A stretch of DNA of 58,915 nt from a virus, in IMG/VR virus record IMGVR_UViG_3300017917_002704, positions 1-58,915 of that record. One strand, 5' to 3'. Under the pieces are notes generated by a model. It was not told the DNA's origin and did no database searches. It saw only the letters and a list, made by a program, of their open reading frames with translations. The translations under genes were made by a program, and so were the position numbers. Shown in pieces: positions 29,482 through 39,022 of this stretch (positions are counted from its first letter, which is position 1; the number at the start of each line of letters is the position of its first letter).

Positions 29482-30084
29482 TTAAGATTTCCTTATTTCG
29501 TTTATTGAATCTTGCCAGACTTCTTGTGGTTTGGCTTTTCTGAACTGTTGAACTGGCAAATATGTGGCAATATCCCATTCGTTTGGTTGTACGGCCAGAA
29601 TTTTTGATGTGATGTGGTTCGTCAAGTATCGTTTCAAACATGGTCGGAACTCACGGAATCGTCTGGCCGCATTCAATATGTCATATGTGATGCGAATACG
29701 TTTAATTTCGTCCTGGTCGTTATAGATGGCACCGAAACCTATAAGTTTTCTCAAAAATGCCACTCGATAACGTATTGGTAGGTAATGTAGGTTCAATCCT
29801 AAGAATCCGTCTGGATATCTTTCCAACATCAAAACCAACGGAAATGTGTCATAATAGGGCAATTCATTCTTCATTTTCGGGTTGTATTGAAAGAAATACA
29901 TACCTCCCAACAGAAATCTACGGGTATATCTTTCTCTCTCTGCCTTAATTTGTCTGGGTACAGCCCGAAAACCTTTTAATTCTGCAATTCTTTCAGTCAA
30001 CCACTTAACCGACTCGCGGCTAAGTGTCTGCAATTCTGCCGCAGACTTTTCTTTTTCTAGTAATGTGAGTAATGATGATGCCAT
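29482..30084 (-). CDS. gp2-like DNA end protector (probable)
   Basis: 200 residues. Conserved core GMYFFQYNPKMKNELPYYDT, FPLVLMLERYPDGFLGLNLH, YLPIRYRVAFLRKL and FRPCLKRYLTNHITSKIL matches a family annotated as DNA end protector/head completion in T4-like marine phages. It lies next to gp4, as gene 2 does in T4. T4 gp2 (274 aa) is longer. Would act in capsid completion, protecting ends from RecBCD. Confidence 0.6.
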   Translation of the reverse strand: MASSLLTLLEKEKSAAELQTLSRESVKWLTERIAELKGFRAVPRQIKAERERYTRRFLLGGMYFFQYNPKMKNELPYYDTFPLVLMLERYPDGFLGLNLHYLPIRYRVAFLRKLIGFGAIYNDQDEIKRIRITYDILNAARRFREFRPCLKRYLTNHITSKILAVQPNEWDIATYLPVQQFRKAKPQEVWQDSINEIRKS

Positions 30085-30091
30085 GTTCTAT

Positions 30092-30529
30092 TTATTTCAG
30101 TCCTAGGTGATCCTCAGTTATCACTTTGAATTCCCAACCACGGTCCAAACAGAATTCATTCGCTGCCTTCCATTTGGCCTGATTGATACCCCAAGTTGCA
30201 ACCTCTTGGATATATTGTTTAGTCACTCGTTTCTTTGGTTCTGGCGGCTGCGATTGTTTCTTGGGTTTTACTTCCAACATCATCGTTCTGATTTTACCAT
30301 CTTTAGTACGAACTTTAACCAGAAAGTCTGGAAAGTATCGGTGCCATTTTCCATCAACCGGAGAAACGTAAGGTATGATAACTTCCTCAGAAGCCCACGA
30401 CAAAATATCAGGATTTTTGTCGAGCCAATTCATCACCCGACACTCCCATGACGAACGATATATGATGTTTTTGTGATCCCCAATGTATTTTTTGGGATTT
30501 GACGGTTTAAATATTCCAGAATATGCCAT
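30092..30529 (-). CDS. gp4: gp4-like head completion nuclease
   Basis: 145 residues, T4 gp4 is 150. Clear family blocks: FKPSNPKKYIGD (7-18), NIIYRSSWECRVMNWLDKNP, RYFPDFLVKVRT and the nuclease-like TMMLEVKPKKQSQPP, where Asp in FPDF and Glu-x-Lys in LEVKPK form a PD-(D/E)XK pattern. Needed to finish filled heads so tails can join. First gene of the minus-strand operon; its start codon overlaps the + strand motif CATAAATA. Confidence 0.9.
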   Translation of the reverse strand: MAYSGIFKPSNPKKYIGDHKNIIYRSSWECRVMNWLDKNPDILSWASEEVIIPYVSPVDGKWHRYFPDFLVKVRTKDGKIRTMMLEVKPKKQSQPPEPKKRVTKQYIQEVATWGINQAKWKAANEFCLDRGWEFKVITEDHLGLK

Positions 30530-30534
30530 AAATA
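30527..30534 (+). promoter_or_regulatory. Late-promoter-like CATAAATA
   Basis: Lies 28 bases before the gp48 ATG, so transcription six bases downstream of the motif would leave a leader of about 20 bases with AGGG as ribosome site. It is the only element in the 32-bp gap between the divergent gp4 and gp48 operons. Confidence 0.5.
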
Positions 30535-30561
30535 CTATGTATATCTTTTCCAGGGATCAAC

Positions 30562-31581
30562 ATGGGCGCATCCATAACTATACTTCCTACTTTTAGTACA
30601 AAGCAAACCACACCAACAAATTTGATTGGTCCATTGGCTTCATTATATTCTCAAGATAATGTTCTTCAATTTTTACATTATCCGAGAGATTTGAGTTCTT
30701 CGCAAAGAGGGCATTACGTACAATTCACCATTAAAAAAATCAAAGAAATCACTTTTGATGACGTTGAAAGATTTATATCATCCGGATTTAATTCAGTTAC
30801 GTCAGCGATAAGATCCGACCAGCAACACGAAGAATATTTTACAAGTACCAGTTCAGCACCAACCAGCCTCAAACAATTTTTTTCCGACGCGATAGCTTCC
30901 GGGCAAAATATGTCTTTTACTCTCGCGGAAGCAAAAAGATTAGGTATAGTAGCAAGCGAAGCCATTCAACAATTAACAAGACAAAGCACAGAAACAATAG
31001 GTTTTGTCAACTTATACATGCCAGAAACGGTCAATTTTTCATATCAATCACAATATAATGGTTTAAGCTTGATGCAGGCCGTGGCTTCTACACCTTATGT
31101 TCCTTTAGTTGGAAAAATTGCATCAGGCATCAACTCAATTATGGAAAATAGTGCGGTAAAGTTGTTGTTAAATCGGGCCGGTTATGTTTTTAACCCACAA
31201 CAACAACTTCTGTTTGAGGGTATTGATTTTAGAACTTTCCAAATGTCATTTACTTTTTCTCCAGTTTCAAAAGAAGAAGCAGATGATGTGTCTAGAATCA
31301 TTCAAATGTTTAGAATGTATGCGGCACCACAGATTGTTCGGGAAGCTGCAGGTATGTTCTTCGTTCCTCCTGCTGTTTTTGAAATAGATTTCTTACAAAA
31401 CGGCAAAAGAAATCCAAATATTAATAGAATTGAAACCTGCGTCATCGACAATATTGATGTTAATTATGCACCTAACGGATGGGCTGCGCATGAAGATGGG
31501 CAACCCGTACAAACGACACTAACAATTTCATTCAAAGAAAATGTACTTATTGATAGAGATAAAATTTCTCAAGGATATTAA
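30562..31581 (+). CDS. gp48: gp48-like baseplate tail tube cap
   Basis: 339 residues, T4 gp48 is 364. The N-terminal part has LQFLHYPRDLSSSQRGHYVQ, a pattern of gp48 proteins of T4-like phages; the C-terminal half (FEGIDFRTFQMSFTFSPVSK, SRIIQMFRMYAAP) is the tube-like domain that caps the baseplate before tube assembly. First gene of the long + strand baseplate operon. Confidence 0.8.
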   Translation: MGASITILPTFSTKQTTPTNLIGPLASLYSQDNVLQFLHYPRDLSSSQRGHYVQFTIKKIKEITFDDVERFISSGFNSVTSAIRSDQQHEEYFTSTSSAPTSLKQFFSDAIASGQNMSFTLAEAKRLGIVASEAIQQLTRQSTETIGFVNLYMPETVNFSYQSQYNGLSLMQAVASTPYVPLVGKIASGINSIMENSAVKLLLNRAGYVFNPQQQLLFEGIDFRTFQMSFTFSPVSKEEADDVSRIIQMFRMYAAPQIVREAAGMFFVPPAVFEIDFLQNGKRNPNINRIETCVIDNIDVNYAPNGWAAHEDGQPVQTTLTISFKENVLIDRDKISQGY

Positions 31582-31583
31582 AG

Positions 31584-32177
31584 ATGAAATACTTTGATTC
31601 TCTACCAAAAATACTTCAAGTAGGTAATTTTCAGACTAGTGTTCTGACCAACTTGATGGCCAGAGCCAGTTTTATACCTTCCGTTTTAAATGATCCTTTA
31701 GTTTTCTATTCATACGACATTCAAGATGGTGATACACCCGAAATTGTCGCTTACAAATATTACGGTGATTCATATCGTTATTGGATAGTTTTATATACAA
31801 ATCAAATGACTGATCCACAATGGGACTGGCCTTTATCTAGAAATAATTTTGATGCATACATTACAGAAAAATATACGGAATTTGATCCTTATGCAGAAGT
31901 GCATCATTATGAAAAAATTATCACTAGTTATGATGCCGGTACGCAAACAACGACAACAGAAACAATTATTATCGATGAGACTGCATATAATGAATTGGTG
32001 GAATCGACAAATTTTTATTCTTTACCGACGGGTCAAGTGAGTGTAGAGATTCGTAAATCTGCCGTTTCTTATTATGATTATGAGTTAAATCTCAATGAAT
32101 CGAAACGCAGCATAAAAATATTGAACAAATCTTATGCAGACAGATTAGAGAATGAATTTCAAAATTTGATGGGTTGA
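31584..32177 (+). CDS. gp53: gp53-like baseplate wedge protein
   Basis: 197 residues, T4 gp53 is 196. N-terminal helix region, then DIQDGDTPEIVAYKYYGDSY and RYWIVLYTNQMTDPQWDWPL, the LysM-like fold that in T4 joins neighbouring wedges. C-terminal segment ends in LNESKRSIKILNKSYADRLE. AAGGA precedes the ATG. Confidence 0.88.
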   Translation: MKYFDSLPKILQVGNFQTSVLTNLMARASFIPSVLNDPLVFYSYDIQDGDTPEIVAYKYYGDSYRYWIVLYTNQMTDPQWDWPLSRNNFDAYITEKYTEFDPYAEVHHYEKIITSYDAGTQTTTTETIIIDETAYNELVESTNFYSLPTGQVSVEIRKSAVSYYDYELNLNESKRSIKILNKSYADRLENEFQNLMG

Positions 32178-32178
32178 A

Positions 32179-33615
32179 ATGGAAGCACCAAACGTCAATA
32201 CTCCAAGTAATGCTCCATCAGGAAATTTTTATCCGCAGGATTTCGATCTCGAAAGTGTGGATATTATTACTAGTGCTGGGCAAACACTAAAATTAAAAAA
32301 TTTAGTCACCGAAATGTCCTTCTTTGAGGACATCTATACATTTGCGGTTTCAGGATATGTCATACTGAGAGATGCGGTAGGTTTAATTGAAAAATTGCGT
32401 TTGAGTGGTAACGAATTCTTACAACTAACTTACGGAAAAGCAAAGAGTCAAAATAAATCCGCAAAGAATTCAAGAAAATATAGAGTCTACAAAATTGGCA
32501 ACAGGAGACCTGTTGGTAACTTTTCAAGTGAATTCTTCACACTATACTTTTGTTCTGAAACCTTAATGTTATCCGAACAAATAAAGATTAGTAAATCGTA
32601 CAGCGGAAAGAAAATTGCCGTATCGAATCTTGCAGGTGATGGTATCATCAATGACATTCTGGTAAATCAGCTGAAAGTTAATGAGGACGGTATTGTAAAA
32701 ATCGAAGAAACCTATGGTACCTACGATTTTATTGTACCTCGTCTGAAACCATTAGAAGCAATAAGTTGGTTATCAACTTATGCACGGCCACAAAGTAGCA
32801 AACTTGGCGCCGATATGTTGTTTTTTGAAACAAATGATGGTTTTAATTATCGTTCTTTGCAATCGTTGTATGCGGATACACCATACAATACTTACAAATA
32901 TCAACCCAAAAATATTCTTTCCAATCAAGACGAAGGCGGTTTTGCAGATGCTACAGTGAGTGTTTTGGAAGTAGAACACGTAAAGACATTCGATGTATTA
33001 AATGAAACAAGTTCGGGCACATATGCAAATAGACTTATTTCAATCGATCCAATCACAAGATCATATAAAGTCACAGATTATAGTTACGAAGATGATTATC
33101 TGAACAATCAGAATAAACCTAATTTATTGAATAATAACTCTACGTTTAGCCCAGGAAAAAATAAACTTGGGCTAACACAAACATCCGCATATGAAAGTCT
33201 AGTTAAAGTTGTAATTGGTAATTCGAACCAGAACAGCGCAGACTATATAAAAGAGCGTACCGGTAGTGTCGCGAAAGACATTTATATTGAAACTTTTGTG
33301 CCCTTCAGAACTTCACAAATATCTTTGGCCAACTATACAGTATTAAAATTATTGGTACCAGGAGATAGCGGCATCACAGCAGGAAGAACAGTTAATTTCA
33401 ATATGTATTCTTTGGCTGTTGATTCAAATAATAACAAAAAATTAGATGAATATTTTTCGGGTAAATATTTGGTAACAGCGGTACGCCATATAATGCAACC
33501 GACAGGCGTATATCAGATGATACTTGAAGTAGCCAAAGAGAGCGCAAAAATGGCTTTTAGTTCTCCTAATAGTATGTCGGCACAAGAACAAAGAGTAATT
33601 AACGAGGCTTACTAA
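32179..33615 (+). CDS. gp27-like baseplate hub protein
   Basis: 478 residues. T4 gp27 (391 aa) forms the trimeric hub ring that holds gp5. The N-terminal DFDLESVDIITSAGQTLKLK with MSFFEDIYTFAVSGYVILRD and VPRLKPLEAISWLSTYARPQ fits hub domains of the gp27/gpD kind, and NFNMYSLAVDSNNNKKLDEY-SGKYLVTAVRH near the end matches the final hub barrel. It is directly followed by the gp5-like gene, as expected of a partner. Confidence 0.75.
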   Translation: MEAPNVNTPSNAPSGNFYPQDFDLESVDIITSAGQTLKLKNLVTEMSFFEDIYTFAVSGYVILRDAVGLIEKLRLSGNEFLQLTYGKAKSQNKSAKNSRKYRVYKIGNRRPVGNFSSEFFTLYFCSETLMLSEQIKISKSYSGKKIAVSNLAGDGIINDILVNQLKVNEDGIVKIEETYGTYDFIVPRLKPLEAISWLSTYARPQSSKLGADMLFFETNDGFNYRSLQSLYADTPYNTYKYQPKNILSNQDEGGFADATVSVLEVEHVKTFDVLNETSSGTYANRLISIDPITRSYKVTDYSYEDDYLNNQNKPNLLNNNSTFSPGKNKLGLTQTSAYESLVKVVIGNSNQNSADYIKERTGSVAKDIYIETFVPFRTSQISLANYTVLKLLVPGDSGITAGRTVNFNMYSLAVDSNNNKKLDEYFSGKYLVTAVRHIMQPTGVYQMILEVAKESAKMAFSSPNSMSAQEQRVINEAY

Positions 33616-33616
33616 A

Positions 33617-34783
33617 ATGATGAACAATTTTATTGGTAAAGATAATTTTGTATGGTGGACTGGCGTCGTTGAACGCATCAACGATCCATTACAGTTGGGG
33701 CGTTGCAAAGTTAGAATTTTTGGTTGGCACACAGATGATTTAAATGCCATTCCAACGGATGATTTACCTTGGGCTTCGATCATCAGCCCAGCAACGAGTT
33801 CACAATCGTTTACGACATTCCGTGAAGGTGATTATGTTATGGGATTCTTCTTGGATGGTATGTCCGGGCAAAACCCAGCAATCATCGGAATGTATCCTGG
33901 AATTGAGGTTACTGCACCAAATACAAATAAAGGATTCTCACCACAAGGACCAACAACAAATATACCAACGATGCCAGAGGGGCAAATCGCAAGATCAGTT
34001 GGGCAACCAACAACCGCACCTTTAGCTCGAGGTGTTGTTGCAAACACAGCTATTGCCTTTACAAATGCTGACTTAGCTCACGTTTGCGGATTTAAATTTA
34101 ATTTAAATTTTAATATTGATTTGGGGCTTGGCGAATTGACTGCTGTAAAGGAACTTGCAACTGCACTACAACGAGGAATACAAGCAGGTAAAAAAGGTGT
34201 TGCGGATGTTGTCAGAGCAAAAACTACTGAACTCGTAACCACATTAAGAACTGCAATCAATACAATTATTAAAGCAATAGGTGCGGCTGACGTCACGGGT
34301 GTATTTTCGTATTCATTTTCACAGTTGAAAAGTCTAACAAGAAAATTAAATTCTTTCCTTTCTCAGGCCGCAGAAATGGCATACAATGCGGGTCTGGCGA
34401 TTGGCGTTGTGCAAGGAATACAAGAACTGATAAATTGGATTGCCACACTACCTGCTCAAATCAAGTCTGTCGTTCAAAATTGTTTGACCAATTTTACAAA
34501 TTCAGTAAAAGGTGTCGTTAAGACTATTAATGCAGTTCCTTCACAAATCGAATCATCAGTTAAAAGTCAATTTAGTACATTTACTAGCAGTCTAGATCAG
34601 TCCATAAATAGTATTAAATCTCAAGTGACAACTAGCAACAAAGGTCAAACTACCACAATGCTAAATGTTTTAAATGGTGATTCGAGCACATCTTCTTTGG
34701 ATAGTTTAGCAAAATTATTGGAACCGCCAAGTAAAGAACAATTATTGAAATCAGCAACACAATCTAGTTTACAAAGACCTTAA
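33617..34783 (+). CDS. gp5-like OB-fold hub protein without lysozyme
   Basis: 388 residues. The first 110 (FVWWTGVVERINDPLQLGRC, VRIFGWHTDDL, FREGDYVMGFFLDGMSGQNP, AIIGMYPG) are the gp5 N-terminal OB fold. In T4 a lysozyme and beta-helix follow; here the rest is a helical, Ala/Thr/Ser-rich region (about 170-388) with no lysozyme motif. The spike is encoded by the next gene. So this is the first half of a split gp5, with a new long helical tail. Confidence 0.8.
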   Translation: MMNNFIGKDNFVWWTGVVERINDPLQLGRCKVRIFGWHTDDLNAIPTDDLPWASIISPATSSQSFTTFREGDYVMGFFLDGMSGQNPAIIGMYPGIEVTAPNTNKGFSPQGPTTNIPTMPEGQIARSVGQPTTAPLARGVVANTAIAFTNADLAHVCGFKFNLNFNIDLGLGELTAVKELATALQRGIQAGKKGVADVVRAKTTELVTTLRTAINTIIKAIGAADVTGVFSYSFSQLKSLTRKLNSFLSQAAEMAYNAGLAIGVVQGIQELINWIATLPAQIKSVVQNCLTNFTNSVKGVVKTINAVPSQIESSVKSQFSTFTSSLDQSINSIKSQVTTSNKGQTTTMLNVLNGDSSTSSLDSLAKLLEPPSKEQLLKSATQSSLQRP

Positions 34784-34785
34784 TT

Positions 34786-35634
34786 ATGGCAACAGAACCA
34801 CTGGGATTTGATGGGTTTACAGAGCCAGAATCGGCCGCAAATACAAACTATCAACCCGTATTTCCTTTTAACAACATTACACAAACGCCGAGTGGGCATC
34901 ATTTCGAGTTAGATGATACACCAACTCGTGAACGAGTACGTCTGCAACATCGTTCCGGTACATTTTTGGAAATGCATCCGAATGGCGATGAAGTTCACAA
35001 GATTTATGGTAATGGGTATACAATCATATTGGGTGATAACAATATTGCAATTGGTGTTCCCACTGGCGCGAACAACAAATGTAACATTACAGTGTATGGT
35101 GATGTCAATCTAAACGTCAAAGGCGATTTCTATCAAGAAGTCGAGGGTGATTATAATCTACACGTAAAAGGTCGTTATTCGCAAACGGTTGATAAAACAA
35201 CAACAGTGACATCAGCTGGAGATATGCGAATCACGGCCGGTGCATCTGCTCTAGGTGCATTACGAATCAATACTGGTGATCACGTATACATTAACGGCGA
35301 TCTGAATGTGGAAGGTGAAATGATTGCCGATAAAATCACCTCCACCACTCGCGTGGATGCAGGAACAGGAATAGGCGCTGGTCTTGCCGGTGTTGTTTCG
35401 TTAGGCGGCATATCAGCAGGAGGTGCAGTTCCTGCAATTCCAGGCACCATCACCGCAACGGTTTCTGTGCTTGCACCTCTTGTTATGGGCACAAATATGG
35501 TATATGGCAGCATTATTATGGATCCGACGGGAGGATTACCACTTGTTCGTTCAATTTATGATTCACATGCGCACCTTTCCTCTGCGCCTGGCATACCAAC
35601 CAGTACACCACTTACATTGATGCCACTACCGTGA
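34786..35634 (+). CDS. Tail spike (gp5 C-terminal-like beta-helix)
   Basis: 282 residues. HFELDDTPTRERVRLQHRSG, TFLEMHPNGDEVHKIYGNGY and the VxVxGD-type repeats (VYGDVNLNVKGDFYQEVEGD, YNLHVKGRYSQTV) are hallmarks of the trimeric beta-helix needle of gp5/gpV. The C-terminal third is Gly/Ala/Pro-rich, ending DSHAHLSSAPGIPTSTPL, similar to spike tips of other phages. Forms the membrane-piercing needle with the preceding OB-fold protein. Confidence 0.8.
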   Translation: MATEPLGFDGFTEPESAANTNYQPVFPFNNITQTPSGHHFELDDTPTRERVRLQHRSGTFLEMHPNGDEVHKIYGNGYTIILGDNNIAIGVPTGANNKCNITVYGDVNLNVKGDFYQEVEGDYNLHVKGRYSQTVDKTTTVTSAGDMRITAGASALGALRINTGDHVYINGDLNVEGEMIADKITSTTRVDAGTGIGAGLAGVVSLGGISAGGAVPAIPGTITATVSVLAPLVMGTNMVYGSIIMDPTGGLPLVRSIYDSHAHLSSAPGIPTSTPLTLMPLP

Positions 35635-35644
35635 TGGAGATAAA

Positions 35645-36460
35645 ATGACTACAGTTTATGACAGATTAGGATTAGATTTAGATACAGCACTTTTTGGTGC
35701 AGCTGCAAATTTATCCCCCGCAGCAGCCAACTCGTTAATGTTTATTGCTGACAATACGCCGCCAATGCCTGATTGGCAAGTAAATACATTATCAAATGGT
35801 GCAACAACACCAATCGTTCGTACGGATTATTTTCAAAATCCTATGTCCGCAAATCTTGCAAATATCTATGCAAGCGCACAATCAATTTATATAACTGCAA
35901 ACACAGCATCAGATGCATCTGTAATGTATGTTGCAAATAATTTAATTATTAAAATTCAAGATTTTTCTAAGCACACAGACAATATTTCTGGTGTTACTAT
36001 GATTATGGATGCAAATGTTCCTGCATACGACACCGCATCGGCACTTGGCCAACAAATCATGATGATTTTGGCGAAAACTGACGGAAACACCTCGGTACAA
36101 AATACTGCACCAATTTTAGGAAGTTTTACAAGTTTATTCGTGACTTCCGAAATTCAGTCGAACACGATTCAAATGTACACATATGCACACGAATATGCGA
36201 ACAGTTTGATTAGTGATGGTATGGGTGGTTATTATAGTGGTATGAATACATCGAATATGCTGAGTTATATGGTAAACACAGCAATTTTCATGAACACAAG
36301 AACCTATTTTGATAAAGATTATTATGTAAATGCGAAACAAGTGGTCCAAGACTACTCATTCTTGCAACAATTTAATACGATGGGTGGAACCAACACATAT
36401 TTGGTCACAAACATTATCGGAACACCAGAACTAGCCAATAATTTAACTGCAAATACCTAA
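35645..36460 (+). CDS. Unknown virion protein, 271 aa
   Basis: Helical, Ala/Asn/Thr/Met-rich protein beginning MTTVYDRLGLDLDTALFGAA. It lies between the spike and gp25, with GGAG before the ATG, so it is likely a baseplate-associated protein. No family recognised. A gap of 89 bases to gp25 follows, A/T-rich and without obvious structure except ATAAATA near its end. Confidence 0.6.
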   Translation: MTTVYDRLGLDLDTALFGAAANLSPAAANSLMFIADNTPPMPDWQVNTLSNGATTPIVRTDYFQNPMSANLANIYASAQSIYITANTASDASVMYVANNLIIKIQDFSKHTDNISGVTMIMDANVPAYDTASALGQQIMMILAKTDGNTSVQNTAPILGSFTSLFVTSEIQSNTIQMYTYAHEYANSLISDGMGGYYSGMNTSNMLSYMVNTAIFMNTRTYFDKDYYVNAKQVVQDYSFLQQFNTMGGTNTYLVTNIIGTPELANNLTANT

Positions 36461-36549
36461 AATTCGAATTTTTCGATTCCGGCCCGAGAATTTTTGCCGC
36501 GAGTTTTGAGATTCCGAAAAAGCGTTTTACTCCTAGAGATAAATAAAAG

Positions 36550-36942
36550 ATGGCAAACTTACAAAAAATTTATTCGGATATAGACTTTACGTTCACCAAA
36601 AAACCGGTGACGGCTGATGTTGCTCTCAGTTATGATCAACAAGCTGTCATTCGTTCAATACGTAATCTATTGTTGACTAAATTTTATGAAAGACCGTTTA
36701 ATCCTGGATTAGGTTCAAATTTAGAAACATTGTTATTTGAACCTATGATACCAACAACGACTGCAGCCATTGAAAAAGAAATAGCTGCAACAATTTCTAA
36801 TTATGAACCAAGAGCATCCGTAAAAAGTGTAGTTGCAACACCAGATGAATACAAGAATGCATATAACGTAACAATGACGTTCTTTTTAGAAAATGCAGCC
36901 ACACCAACAACAGTAACAGTCTTTTTAGAGAGAAACAGATAA
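36550..36942 (+). CDS. gp25: gp25-like baseplate wedge protein
   Basis: 130 residues, T4 gp25 is 132. YSDIDFTFTKKPVTADVALS, YDQQAVIRSIRNLLLTKFYE, RPFNPGLGSNLETLLFEPM and the EPR motif (NYEPRASVKSV) are family signatures of the gpW/gp25 lysozyme-like fold, which starts the sheath and holds wedges together. Confidence 0.93.
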   Translation: MANLQKIYSDIDFTFTKKPVTADVALSYDQQAVIRSIRNLLLTKFYERPFNPGLGSNLETLLFEPMIPTTTAAIEKEIAATISNYEPRASVKSVVATPDEYKNAYNVTMTFFLENAATPTTVTVFLERNR

Positions 36943-36943
36943 A

Positions 36944-39022
36944 ATGGCAGGTGCAAATTCAAACATCCAGATGACCGATCTGGATTTTAACACAATCAAG
37001 AATAATCTGAAGACGTTTCTGCAATCTCAAGATGTACTTAAAGATTACAATTTTGAAGGTTCTGCACTTTCTACTTTACTAGATGTTCTTGCATACAACA
37101 CACAATATAATGCATATTATCTCAATATGGTGGCCAACGAGATGTTTTTGGACACCGCTATACAAAGAGATTCTGTTGTTTCTCAAGCAAAACTATTAAA
37201 TTACGTTCCAAAATCAGCTAAAGCGCCCACTGCAACAATCAATTTAACTGTACACCAAGTTTCTGACACGAGTCTTACATTACCAAAATTTACTTCGTTT
37301 CTTTCTGAGGCTGTTGATGGTGTAAATTATAATTTCGTGACAACAGATTCACAAACTGTAAGTGTTGTGAATAATCAGGCAGTTTTTTCGGATGTTCTTA
37401 TTCATCAGGGTCAACCAGTCACTAGCACATTCGTTGTAAACTCAACACAAAATCCAAAATATTTGTTTCAATTACCACAAACAAATGTTGATACGAGCAC
37501 GTTGAGTGTATTAGTACAAGAATCATCTTCGAACGGAAGTACAACCACTTTCACACAGTCATCTGATTATTTAATGCTCGACGGCGATTCTCTTGTTTAT
37601 TTCTTACAAGAAGGTATTGGTGGTGTATATGAAATATACTTTGGTGATGGTATACTCGGTAAACAACTGAAAGATGGTAATATCGTTATTGCTTCCTATA
37701 TTACAACACAAGGCACCTCAGCATTTGGCGCAAACAACTTCACATTAATGGATCCAATTGGTGGATACTCAAATACATCAATTCAACCATTAGTTTCTGC
37801 AACTCAAGGTTCTGAACGAGAATCAATTTCATCCATCAAATTCCAAGCACCTAAGTCTTATTCGGCCCAAGGGCGCGCAGTCACCAAAGAAGATTATGTG
37901 ACAGCCATCCAACAAAACCAACTGGGTTATCCACTGGAAGCAGTGAGTGTCTGGGGCGGAGAACAAAATGATCCTCCAGTTTACGGGCAAGTATTTGTTG
38001 CAATCAAACCATCTGGTGGTTATCTGTTGACAGATACACAGAAACAAAGATTGATTCAAGATGTTATCAAACCAATTTCTGTTGTGACAGTTCAACCAAC
38101 AATTGTTGATCCAGATTATACTTACTTGAAACTTACATCAAACGTTCTGTATGATTCCAAGAAGACAACCAGAACTGCACAGCAACTACAGTCCGCAGTC
38201 AAATCAACTATCAGTAATTTTGCTGCATCAACATTAAACAGTTTCAATTCAACGTTTGCGGCTTCTGAATTGAACAATGCGGTTCAAAACACAGACCAAG
38301 CAATCGTCGCAAATGAAATTAGTTTGCAAGTACAGAAAAAGATTATGCCCAATTTAACAAGTGCAACCTCATATAAGTTGTATTTTGGTACGGGGTTGAA
38401 ACGTGGCATGTTCGAAAGTGGGGTAACAAGTTATCCTGGAATGCAATATAGAAATCCATTGAATGCGTCCCTGACAATTGATGGAATTTATATTGAAGAG
38501 GTGCCGACATCGACTGGCGGTATTGATTCTGTATTAGTTACGAATCCTGGTTTCAGTTATCAATCAACACCAACTGTCAAAATTCTAGGTGATGGCACTG
38601 GAGCAACAGCAGAAGCCGTATTGAATTCAAATGGAAGTATCAAAGAAATAAATGTACTGACAGCTGGATCTGGTTACACAAGTGCGATTGTTACAATCAC
38701 TGCTGCTGATAATGACACCACGGGACAACTTGGTGCCGCAGTTGCGATTCTTCAGGGTCAATATGGAACATTAAGATTGTATTATAACGACACAAACAAT
38801 GTCAAAACAATCTTCAATAATAATGTAGGTACAATAGATTATACAAATGGAATCATCACATTAAATGCTCTCAATCCTATCAGCACCGGTGATCCATTAG
38901 GGCAGTTAACAATAACAGCCAATCCAGTGACTACAATTATCTCGTCTACATATAATCGTATCATCACCGTGGATGATTATGATCCTGCCGCAATCACAGT
39001 TAATGTTACAGCCAAGTCATGA
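36944..39022 (+). CDS. gp6: gp6-like baseplate wedge protein
   Basis: 692 residues, T4 gp6 is 660. N-terminus MTDLDFNTIKNNLKTFLQSQ, DYNFEGSALSTLLDVLAYNT, YYLNMVANEMFLDTAIQRDS and VTKEDYVTAIQQ match the gp6/gpJ family. It forms the inner baseplate ring that dilates on contraction. Residues about 530-600 carry Gly-rich modules (TNPGFSYQSTPTVKILGDGT; LTAGSGYTSAIVTI) also found in three following proteins. The stop overlaps the next start. Confidence 0.9.
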   Translation: MAGANSNIQMTDLDFNTIKNNLKTFLQSQDVLKDYNFEGSALSTLLDVLAYNTQYNAYYLNMVANEMFLDTAIQRDSVVSQAKLLNYVPKSAKAPTATINLTVHQVSDTSLTLPKFTSFLSEAVDGVNYNFVTTDSQTVSVVNNQAVFSDVLIHQGQPVTSTFVVNSTQNPKYLFQLPQTNVDTSTLSVLVQESSSNGSTTTFTQSSDYLMLDGDSLVYFLQEGIGGVYEIYFGDGILGKQLKDGNIVIASYITTQGTSAFGANNFTLMDPIGGYSNTSIQPLVSATQGSERESISSIKFQAPKSYSAQGRAVTKEDYVTAIQQNQLGYPLEAVSVWGGEQNDPPVYGQVFVAIKPSGGYLLTDTQKQRLIQDVIKPISVVTVQPTIVDPDYTYLKLTSNVLYDSKKTTRTAQQLQSAVKSTISNFAASTLNSFNSTFAASELNNAVQNTDQAIVANEISLQVQKKIMPNLTSATSYKLYFGTGLKRGMFESGVTSYPGMQYRNPLNASLTIDGIYIEEVPTSTGGIDSVLVTNPGFSYQSTPTVKILGDGTGATAEAVLNSNGSIKEINVLTAGSGYTSAIVTITAADNDTTGQLGAAVAILQGQYGTLRLYYNDTNNVKTIFNNNVGTIDYTNGIITLNALNPISTGDPLGQLTITANPVTTIISSTYNRIITVDDYDPAAITVNVTAKS

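Noticed and set aside
36538-36545. GATAAATA upstream of gp25 as late promoter
   Set aside because: A start six bases downstream would fall in the ATG, leaving no leader; A/T-rich stop-start spacing explains it. The same holds for 43513-43521 before gp8.
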